A stretch of DNA of 64,000 nt from an uncultured Sphingomonadaceae bacterium (GTDB lineage: Bacteria; Pseudomonadota; Alphaproteobacteria; Sphingomonadales; Sphingomonadaceae). The notes below the pieces were generated by a model. It was not told the DNA's origin. It searched no databases and was given only the letters and a program-made list of their open reading frames with translations. Made by a program: the position numbers and the translations under genes. The stretch's first letter is position 1. The number at the start of each line of letters is the position of its first letter. Location of the stretch: contig CAJXSN010000004.1 in NCBI GenBank assembly GCA_913060895.1, positions 124,001-188,000 of the forward strand, in the 5' to 3' direction. Positions 57,918 through 64,000 of the stretch are shown here, piece after piece.

Positions 57918-59264
57918 ATGGCCAAACTAACAAAGCGCGTCGTGGACGCGGCAGCGGTCCGTGAGAAGGACTATTTCATCTGGGACGACGAACTGCCAGG
58001 TTTCGGCCTGCGCGTGTTCGGATCTGGCAAGCGCAGCTATCTGATCCAGTATCGGGCTGCGGGTCGGACCCGTCGCTACACCATCGGGCTTCACGGAATC
58101 TGGACCGCAGAAACTGCGCGTCAGGAAGCCAAGGTGCAACTCGGTCGGGTGGCACAGGGTGACAACCCTTCAGAAGAACGCCTGCTCGATCATCAAGCGC
58201 TTACCGTGAAGGAGCTGTGCTCCATGTATCTGAAGGATCTCGACGCCGGTCTTATCCTTGGGAAAGGCGGTCGGCCGAAAAAGACAACGACAATCATCAC
58301 TGACACTGGCCGAATCCACCGACACATCATGCCCCTCATTGGCAACCGGCGCGTCAAAGATCTCACGAAAACCGACATCACCAAGGTCATGAAGGACATC
58401 ATGGCCGGTAAGACCGCTGTGTCTGTCAAAACGAAGAAACTGCGCGGCAAGGCCGTCGTCACGGGCGGTGCCGGCACGGCCACGCGAACGGTCGGGCTTT
58501 TGGGTGGTATCTTCACCTACGCAATGGAAGCCGGGGTCATAACGACCAATCCGGCACATGGCATCCGCAAGCCGAAGGACAATGTGCGTGACCGGCGTCT
58601 GACGGAAGCTGAATATAGGATTTTGGGCGAAATTCTACGAACAGCAGCCGCGAACCCCAAATTTACAATGACGGCCGATGTTATTCGGCAGATTGCACTT
58701 ACCGGGTGCCGGCGAAGTGAAATCATCGGGCTCATGTGGCGCGAAGCCGATACGGACGCAAGCTGCCTACGCCTAACGGACAGCAAAGAGGGCGCATCTG
58801 TTCGCCCTGTCGGGCTCGCCGTCGTCGAATATCTGGAGGAGCGCCGAAAGACCGCGACGGGCCCGTATGTTTTTCCTGGCCAGGACGAAGACAATGCGTT
58901 TGGCAGCTTCCCCAATCACTGGAAACAGATTTTCAGAAACTCTCTGCTTTCCGATGTGACCCCGCATGTTTTGCGTCACAGCTTCGCGAGCATCGCCAAT
59001 GACCTTGGGTTTACCGAGGTCACGATTGCCGCATTGGTTGGCCATTCCAAAGGAACCGTCACCAGCAAATATATCCATACGTTAGACACTGCCCTGATTA
59101 TGGCTGCCGATACGATCTCCGGCTACATTCAAGGCCTGCTAGACGGAATTGAGTTCAAACAGACTGCTTACGCGCTGGATTGGGGTTCTCGAAAGGCGGC
59201 GCTCGCTCTGTTCCTTGAGAATGCGACGGGAAAAGAGCAGGAAAAGTTATCAGTCGCCTCCTAG
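57918..59264 (+). CDS. int: Tyrosine-type site-specific recombinase (P4-type integrase)
   Basis: Integrates and excises the island at tRNA-Arg. The N-terminal DUF4102-like arm-binding domain has IWDDELPGFGLRVFGSGKRS, the core-binding domain follows from about residue 95, and the catalytic domain has Arg265 (LTGCRRSEI), His350-x2-Arg353 (HVLRHSF), His376 (VGHSKGT) and Tyr385 (TSKYIHT). All catalytic residues are present, so the enzyme should be active. A strong GAAGGAGG ribosome-binding site lies 10 bases upstream. 448 residues. Confidence 0.96.
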   Translation: MAKLTKRVVDAAAVREKDYFIWDDELPGFGLRVFGSGKRSYLIQYRAAGRTRRYTIGLHGIWTAETARQEAKVQLGRVAQGDNPSEERLLDHQALTVKELCSMYLKDLDAGLILGKGGRPKKTTTIITDTGRIHRHIMPLIGNRRVKDLTKTDITKVMKDIMAGKTAVSVKTKKLRGKAVVTGGAGTATRTVGLLGGIFTYAMEAGVITTNPAHGIRKPKDNVRDRRLTEAEYRILGEILRTAAANPKFTMTADVIRQIALTGCRRSEIIGLMWREADTDASCLRLTDSKEGASVRPVGLAVVEYLEERRKTATGPYVFPGQDEDNAFGSFPNHWKQIFRNSLLSDVTPHVLRHSFASIANDLGFTEVTIAALVGHSKGTVTSKYIHTLDTALIMAADTISGYIQGLLDGIEFKQTAYALDWGSRKAALALFLENATGKEQEKLSVAS

Positions 59265-59289
59265 CCTTGGAGCTTTTCGAGCAAAGGAT

Positions 59290-59320
59290 GCGGACTGGGC
59301 CTGACGTCGGCCTGGTCCGC
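59290..59320. terminator. Candidate bidirectional terminator between int and the patatin gene
   Basis: GCGGACTGGGCC and GGCCTGGTCCGC form a GC-rich hairpin with 10 of 12 pairs around TGACGTC. It lies between two convergent genes. A T-run is missing, so efficiency is uncertain. Confidence 0.45.
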
Positions 59321-59334
59321 GCCGCGCTTAAGTC

Positions 59335-60369
59335 CTATGCTGCAGGACAACGTATAAATTTCTCGGCAGCGCCGTCGAGAAACACGCGTTCGATGTGATG
59401 TCCTGCGCCTTCAACGAGGCTACGCGCTACCATTGGCAGCTCGCGAATTGAACGCTGAACGTCATCCAACGCGATGGGACTGTCGCTTTCTGGCACATCA
59501 ATGCGTGTCACGTTGTTCTTGCCTGCCAGCAAATAAGCCTGACCGAGAGCATTACGTGATTGTGCTCGCGATGCCGCATTAAAGGCGCGCAAAAACGCCC
59601 AATCCTTAACGCCACCGTTTCGCACTCGCTCATCTATGGTGAAAGTAACTTCGCCCGTTCCGAGGCTGAGGATACGCACATCCTCGCGCGCAAGATCATA
59701 GCAAGCAAGAGCGTCAACGAGTGCATTCATGACCGGATTGTTGGCCCAGATGCCACCGTCGATCATGACATAGCCGTCGTCCTCAACGCCAGGATAGTAG
59801 GACGGCGCAGCGGTCGTGTGGAGTGCGACATGCGCGAATTTCTTGTGGCGGTCCTTCTGATAATCGGGGTGGTGCGGCGTCTTATAGAGGAAGGGCTCGC
59901 CGTGGCGTCCCTCAAAACTCGGGATCACCAGCCGGGTGACGGCGCTATCCAGCACCTTGTCGCCGAATATCCGCAGCAACTCCTCCTTGAGAGCAGCTTG
60001 GTTGTGCTTCGGCTTGAACAGCCAGCGCAGAACCCTCGACACCTTCCCAATCCCGGCCGCTGGCGGAAAGATGTACTCGCCGCGTTCGAGATAGATGTTT
60101 AGCGCCTGTTGGGCAGTCATACCGTGAGCAAGAGCGAGCGCGATAATACCGCCTGTTGACGTGCCCGCGATCATGTCAAAGTGATTGGCGATCGAACCGC
60201 CATTTAAAAAACGGTTTTCGAGCTCAGCAAGGACTGCCGCAGGAAAGACGCCGCGAATGCCGCCGCCATCGATCGACAAAATGCGAAAAGGGCGACCTTG
60301 CGGCCATGGCTGCTTCAGACGCGTGTGCTGAATCGTGCCGTCCGAGCGTCGCGGTGGAATATAACTCAT
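59335..60369 (-). CDS. capV: Patatin-like phospholipase, CBASS effector (CapV)
   Basis: Membrane-degrading effector triggered by the cyclic nucleotide made by the CD-NTase. The patatin fold has the oxyanion loop SIDGGGIRGVFPA (residues 32-44), nucleophile Ser71 in GTSTGG, and catalytic Asp204 in MIDGGIWANNP. The 344 residues include a C-terminal helical extension typical of CapV. Its ATG overlaps the E2-like gene stop (ATGA). Activation kills the infected cell before phage release; this is known for CapV and inferred here from the operon. Confidence 0.94.
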   Translation of the reverse strand: MSYIPPRRSDGTIQHTRLKQPWPQGRPFRILSIDGGGIRGVFPAAVLAELENRFLNGGSIANHFDMIAGTSTGGIIALALAHGMTAQQALNIYLERGEYIFPPAAGIGKVSRVLRWLFKPKHNQAALKEELLRIFGDKVLDSAVTRLVIPSFEGRHGEPFLYKTPHHPDYQKDRHKKFAHVALHTTAAPSYYPGVEDDGYVMIDGGIWANNPVMNALVDALACYDLAREDVRILSLGTGEVTFTIDERVRNGGVKDWAFLRAFNAASRAQSRNALGQAYLLAGKNNVTRIDVPESDSPIALDDVQRSIRELPMVARSLVEGAGHHIERVFLDGAAEKFIRCPAA

Positions 60370-60821
60370 TGGATGCTCTCCATTGCCTCAGGGGATTGCA
60401 ATCCGGCGTGGCGTCCGCCGCCGGTCCAGCGCCCAGTCATCAACCAAAGTTCGTAGCAGGCGAGCCAATCGAGCGCCCAAGGCACGGTTGTGCTGGCAAT
60501 AGTCATTGCTGCTGTCCATTCGTGCTCACGAGGATCAAATAGACAAAGCGTAGGATCCTCTGCGGGCGGATAGACATGGGGCAGCTGCCCCTCGGAATTT
60601 CCCGGTAAACGGATCAGCTCTGGTGAGAGCACGCGCACCTCAGGAAATGCTCCGAGTTTGTATCGTATCTCCAGTGAGTAGTTCGCATATTGCGGCCTAA
60701 CACGCCCTACCCAGCGGGCCGATTGCGCGCGACGGTCGACACCCCGCGCAGCGAACTGCGGCCAGGCGGCTTTCATAGATCTGACCTGTTTGTCGATGGA
60801 AAGGATAGCCGCCATCGTCAT
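60366..60821 (-). CDS. Stand-alone E2-like ubiquitin-transfer protein of a short type II CBASS
   Basis: A 151-residue protein with the prokaryotic E2 pattern: LPHVYPPAEDPTLCLFDPRE with candidate catalytic Cys93 and His82, then EWTAAMTIASTTVPWALDWL and YELWLMTGRWTGGGRH. Its first base overlaps the CD-NTase stop. No E1 (Cap2) or JAB protease (Cap3) gene is present, so this is the E2-only version, in which the E2 modifies the CD-NTase and raises its activity, as described for a Serratia CBASS. The assignment rests on motif and operon position. Confidence 0.85.
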   Translation of the reverse strand: MTMAAILSIDKQVRSMKAAWPQFAARGVDRRAQSARWVGRVRPQYANYSLEIRYKLGAFPEVRVLSPELIRLPGNSEGQLPHVYPPAEDPTLCLFDPREHEWTAAMTIASTTVPWALDWLACYELWLMTGRWTGGGRHAGLQSPEAMESIQ

Positions 60822-62077
60822 AGCTTCTTCCCGAAGAACGTGTGCGGCCGCGCTGTCGCGACCGCCGGGTTAATCATAGGGGCAGTGACCGCTGCGGCAG
60901 AGGGCAATAGCACAGCGCCCCGCCGGCTATAGAGCTGGCGGGATTGCTGGATGCCGCCGCCAACTTCGGTTGCAATCTGATCGGCGGCCCGCGTCACAAC
61001 GCGGTCACCAAAATTCTCACGCAAGACGTCCATCATCGTGTTGGGGAACATCTCACCCTTGCGCATAGCCTCCAGCGAGCGCACGAGCTCACGTAGATAC
61101 TCAGCGAATTCATTCTGCTGGGCGACAGATTCAGGCCAGCGGTCTGTAAAGACATCAGCCGCGCATACCGGATTGGCAACATGCAGGAGGCGCCCGTAGA
61201 GCGAGGCCTGTTCTATGTCACGGACAACCCAGTTTGCGATGCGAACAAGCATGGCGCTGAGCGACATATTCGGATGCGCAGCGAGTCCGGCATAGTAGGA
61301 AAGCATCACCGAAGGTGGGATACGTCCACTGTAGCTGGCATAACGGATATTGCGGTAGCGCTTCAGGAGCTGCAGCGCGAGCGTCGCCGTATTCTTGACG
61401 ATGAAATCGCATTGCTCCGGCACATCGTCGACGTCAGCATCGGCGCGCGTGGCAAGACCGGCATGGTCTAGCCACCTCCGGTGGAACTCTTTCGCCATGC
61501 GGACTTCCAGCGGCGTCCGGCTCGCGTACCACTGCGCAAAACCGTAGGCGTTCATGTCGACAAAACTATCGTCTTCGGAGCGGCGCGGACCTTTGGCGTG
61601 GGTGATCAGACTTTCGCGATCGAGCGTACCATAGGCGCGTAGCGATGGGGTGACATCGAGATGCATCTTATCAGCGTAGAACAGGGTGACGCAGCGCGTC
61701 TGTCGCAGCACCCGTTGCACAGGATAGTCACTCAGCGCGGATTCGAGCTCATTCAGGATTTCGAGAGGCGCCATATCGCGGAAACGGCCCCCGAGCTGTG
61801 AAACAATGTCGAGATCATATTCGTCATCAGTGCCGCGCGTCGAAATCGTAGCATCGATCGCCATGGATCCCTGCGGATAAAAGTGCTCGATCTGGTCAGC
61901 GAAGGCCGCCTTACCCTCGATATGGCGCCGTACCGCTTCGTAGCGTGATTTCGCCTTGTCATGCAGCGAAGGCGGCAGCTGAACGCTGAGGGCGACCTCG
62001 GCAAGAATACGGTCGAGAGGGTCGTCGAAGGGATTGATTCCTGTCGGCATAATCTGGGTGTTCACATTGATCTCCAT
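60818..62077 (-). CDS. CBASS cGAS/DncV-like nucleotidyltransferase (CD-NTase)
   Basis: Makes a cyclic oligonucleotide second messenger on phage infection. The Pol-beta core has GS at residues 70-71 (YPQGSMAIDATIS), Asp88-x-Asp90 in DDEYDLDIV and Asp141 in KMHLDVTPSL, a complete metal triad. A helical half follows. The 419 residues are within the family range. The C-terminus ends TFFGKKL rather than the terminal Gly/Ala usual for E2-conjugated CD-NTases. Starts at 62110 (GTG) or 62050 (ATG) are possible. First gene of the leftward operon; product and clade cannot be read from sequence. Confidence 0.93.
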   Translation of the reverse strand: MEINVNTQIMPTGINPFDDPLDRILAEVALSVQLPPSLHDKAKSRYEAVRRHIEGKAAFADQIEHFYPQGSMAIDATISTRGTDDEYDLDIVSQLGGRFRDMAPLEILNELESALSDYPVQRVLRQTRCVTLFYADKMHLDVTPSLRAYGTLDRESLITHAKGPRRSEDDSFVDMNAYGFAQWYASRTPLEVRMAKEFHRRWLDHAGLATRADADVDDVPEQCDFIVKNTATLALQLLKRYRNIRYASYSGRIPPSVMLSYYAGLAAHPNMSLSAMLVRIANWVVRDIEQASLYGRLLHVANPVCAADVFTDRWPESVAQQNEFAEYLRELVRSLEAMRKGEMFPNTMMDVLRENFGDRVVTRAADQIATEVGGGIQQSRQLYSRRGAVLLPSAAAVTAPMINPAVATARPHTFFGKKL

Positions 62078-62150
62078 GGCGGGCTGGACTGCATTTTTGC
62101 ATCTCGTCACCGCCCGCGCGGAGTTCGGGATGATATGAGCTTAGATACCT

Positions 62151-62218
62151 CTACTCCGAACAAAATGGGGAGCTTGAATACGTCTGTCAAGGGGCATAGA
62201 ATATAGCTACTCCGAACA
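62151..62218. promoter_or_regulatory. Direct repeats CTACTCCGAACA in the CBASS/CapH divergent promoter
   Basis: The 12-base word occurs at 62151-62162 and at 62207-62218, 56 bases apart (about five helical turns). A related inverted piece, GAGTTCGG, lies at 62121-62128. The repeats sit in the 175-base region between the CD-NTase and capH starts, one near each, so they are good candidates for repressor binding to both promoters. Confidence 0.55.
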
Positions 62219-62252
62219 CGGGCTTGGGTTGAGCTAAGCGAAAGGACTAATT

Positions 62253-62573
62253 ATGAAATTTGGTGTACGGATCAAAGACTTGCGGACAAGAAAAGGTCTG
62301 ACGCTCGATCAGCTTGCGCAGGAAACGGGCTCATCGAAGAGCTACATCTGGGAGCTAGAGAACAAGAATCCACCCAGACCTTCTGCCGAAAAATTGTCCG
62401 CGATTGCGAGTGCCCTAGGGGTGACCGTCGACTACTTGATAGGAAGCGACAAGCAGACACTCAGCCAAGCGGAGGATACCGCGTTCTTCCGGCAATATAG
62501 CGGCCTTCCCGAGGAGACGCGTCGGCAGATTCGCGAGATGGCGAGCATCTTGGATACGAAATCGCGCAAATGA
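62253..62573 (+). CDS. capH: HTH repressor of the CBASS operon (CapH-like)
   Basis: Xre-type protein of 106 residues: VRIKDLRTRKGLTLDQLAQE, SKSYIWELENKNPPRPSAEK, LGVTVDYLIGS, followed by a C-terminal segment (FFRQYSGLPEETRRQIREMA) likely for dimerisation. Divergent placement from the CD-NTase and 4-base overlap with a HExxH peptidase gene match CapH of CBASS, a repressor cleaved by CapP after DNA damage. Repression and cleavage are inferred from the family. Confidence 0.88.
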   Translation: MKFGVRIKDLRTRKGLTLDQLAQETGSSKSYIWELENKNPPRPSAEKLSAIASALGVTVDYLIGSDKQTLSQAEDTAFFRQYSGLPEETRRQIREMASILDTKSRK

Positions 62574-63493
62574 ACGAAGCAACCCGTCCTCGCCCGCTAA
62601 AAGAGGCTGCGCGCATCACGCAGATGCTGGACATCGTGCTCGGAGCGGATCGTTTTGATAAGGCGCCGGTCGATGTGATCGGACTAGCGTTGGAATACTC
62701 GCGCCAGGTCGCGCCCGATAGCCCTATCCACGAAGTCGTCGCGCGAGAAATGCCTGGCTGCGTCGGCGCGTTAGTCTATGGGGAAGCGCGACCACGCCAA
62801 TGGGCAATTATGTACCATGTCGATCAATCGGACGGGCGTCGCTCATTTACCGTCGGACACGAGTTCGCCCATTACATCCTGCATCGTCAGCTAATCGAGC
62901 AGGATGGGAATTTCGACGGCGGTATTTATTGTGATGAGAACGCGGTGGATCGCCGCGGTGGGTCTGGCATTGAGCAGGAAGCCGACGAGTTTACTGCGGC
63001 CTTGCTGATGCCGCTTCACGACTTTCGTAAACAGCAGCCGGCCACTGCAAAGGCTGACTTTGACACGCTCAGCCGCCTGGCGAAACGCTATGGGGTCTCG
63101 TTGACGGCAGCGATCCTACGCTGGCTAGAATATACCGAAACACCGGCCATGATGGTTGTATCAAACGAGGGCTTTGCACATTGGGCGAAGCCCAGTCGGG
63201 CTGCGCTAAAGTCGGGGCGTTTCATCAGGACAAGGAACACTGTCTACGAGCTGCCATCGCAGGCCTTTGCCGCCAGACGCGATTATTCGGACAATGCTCT
63301 GAGAGGCATGACACAACAAGCTGGCGTCTGGTTTCCAGAGCCGGTCCACGAAATGTGCTTTCGCTCTGACAAATATGATCTGGAGATCACCGTGCTGCAG
63401 TTCGAAACAGACGGTCCGCGCTTGCAGGCCGAGGAGGAAGAAGTCGACGTCTTTGATCATTTCAAGCTAAGCGACCAAAGGCCCGTTTGGTAG
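62570..63493 (+). CDS. capP: ImmA/IrrE-type zinc metallopeptidase (CapP-like)
   Basis: Predicted protease that cleaves CapH when single-stranded DNA signals damage. The zinc site is GHEFAHYILH with HEFAH at residues 97-101 and a downstream glutamate in IEQEADEFTAALLMP. Cys121 lies 20 residues after the site and could be the regulatory cysteine described for CapP. A long C-terminal domain (from about residue 190) is consistent with the GAF-like sensor part of CapP. 307 residues, ATG overlapping the capH stop. Confidence 0.87.
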   Translation: MNEATRPRPLKEAARITQMLDIVLGADRFDKAPVDVIGLALEYSRQVAPDSPIHEVVAREMPGCVGALVYGEARPRQWAIMYHVDQSDGRRSFTVGHEFAHYILHRQLIEQDGNFDGGIYCDENAVDRRGGSGIEQEADEFTAALLMPLHDFRKQQPATAKADFDTLSRLAKRYGVSLTAAILRWLEYTETPAMMVVSNEGFAHWAKPSRAALKSGRFIRTRNTVYELPSQAFAARRDYSDNALRGMTQQAGVWFPEPVHEMCFRSDKYDLEITVLQFETDGPRLQAEEEEVDVFDHFKLSDQRPVW

Positions 63494-63504
63494 AGCGGCA
63501 ATCG

Positions 63505-64000
63505 TCATCCGCCACGCCCGGTCCCTTTCAAGATTATGCGCACGAATGCAAACATCCGCGTAAACAGATAGTCGAACTGATCCAGAGATGTCAGCGCTTC
63601 CTGCGTCGTCTCGGAATGACGTATCCGAAAGCTGTTCCCTATGGATGTCAGCTCAGCGGCCTCCCGCCCAAGGGCTTCCCTAAACCCAGAGCCCGCCGCG
63701 GCAACCCGATCCAGAAGCGCATCGGCCTGCGCGCGCTTATTGGCTCCCAGCTCCAGCGTCTTCAGTCGCTCAAAAGCGTCCCACAGCTTTTCCAGCGCGT
63801 CCTGCCGATCGTCAGGCTTTGGTGAGAGAAACCGTTGGCGAGCGGCTTCAAGCAACCGGTCCGTCTCTGCATCATCAGTCTGAAACATCGCCCAGCCGAG
63901 AGTGTCGGCGAGCGGCTGAGGGAGCAACCGACGCGCCTGCCCGGTCGATGTGATTTCATAGGCAACTGCATTCCGCCGAAACAGGAGGTTCACGTCTGCT
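63505..64000 (-). CDS. Uncharacterised protein, 5' end beyond the window
   Basis: The frame stays open to the right edge, so at least 165 C-terminal residues are shown and the start is outside. Visible segments are FRRNAVAYEITSTGQARRLL, ALEKLWDAFERLKTLE and FRIRHSETTQEALTSLDQFD, then FTRMFAFVRIIL. The helical composition and these phrases recall the C-terminal domain of proteins annotated with AbiJ-type N-terminal domains, a phage-defence group, but I cannot confirm it. It converges on capP with 11 bases between stops and is on the island. Confidence 0.6.
   Translation of the reverse strand, partial: ADVNLLFRRNAVAYEITSTGQARRLLPQPLADTLGWAMFQTDDAETDRLLEAARQRFLSPKPDDRQDALEKLWDAFERLKTLELGANKRAQADALLDRVAAAGSGFREALGREAAELTSIGNSFRIRHSETTQEALTSLDQFDYLFTRMFAFVRIILKGTGRGG

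Overview
The window reads as chromosomal DNA of a GC-rich alphaproteobacterium, most likely Sphingomonadales and probably an Erythrobacter or Altererythrobacter relative. This is inferred from the gene set: an NAD-dependent 180-kDa-class glutamate dehydrogenase, a CYP153-type P450, paired exported amidohydrolases, a DUF898/M48 pair, IhfB and a lipid-kinase/nucleotidyltransferase pair. It also fits the dense ATGA-overlapped operons. No rRNA gene is present to confirm it.

Bases 1-27,000 are core metabolism: glnE (cut by the left edge), an M28 peptidase lipoprotein, an agmatine-deiminase-family enzyme, a TauE permease, thrS, a Tat-exported PhoD phosphatase and a membrane-protein/HTH cassette preceded by an amber-interrupted small ORF. 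Then come DUF898, M48 peptidase, alpha/beta hydrolase, LLM oxidoreductase, the large GDH, a ferredoxin reductase, queG, an ABC exporter, CYP153 and an exported MsrB. Bases 27,000-46,000 carry a tandem PilZ protein, tRNA-Leu(UAA), the ruins of a Kef-type antiporter, ihfB, a GntR regulator, a peptide transporter with two exported amidohydrolases, FKBP, NnrU, dxs, a Zur-like regulator, a lipoprotein MsrA with an overlapping 44-residue membrane protein, a purH/heparinase-fold/rpe operon, and a lipid-kinase plus nucleotidyltransferase pair.

Bases 46,500-52,700 are a complete tripartite RND efflux operon. Bases 53,000-57,500 are a copper-resistance locus: copA-copB run leftward and csoR, a glutaredoxin-MauE fusion and a DUF305 protein run rightward from a shared promoter with CsoR-type operators.

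At 57,689 the 3' 45 bases of a tRNA-Arg(CCG) mark the left end of an integrated island, followed by a tyrosine recombinase. Its cargo is a complete CBASS anti-phage locus. A leftward operon carries a CD-NTase, a stand-alone E2-like protein (no E1 or JAB protease) and a patatin-like phospholipase. Divergent from it are an HTH repressor and a HExxH metallopeptidase that match the CapH/CapP regulatory pair. The arrangement implies that the peptidase cleaves the repressor on a damage signal, the operon is induced, the CD-NTase makes a cyclic nucleotide on infection, the E2 primes the CD-NTase, and the patatin destroys the membrane. A further gene is cut by the right edge; the island continues beyond it, where an intact tRNA-Arg should mark its far end.
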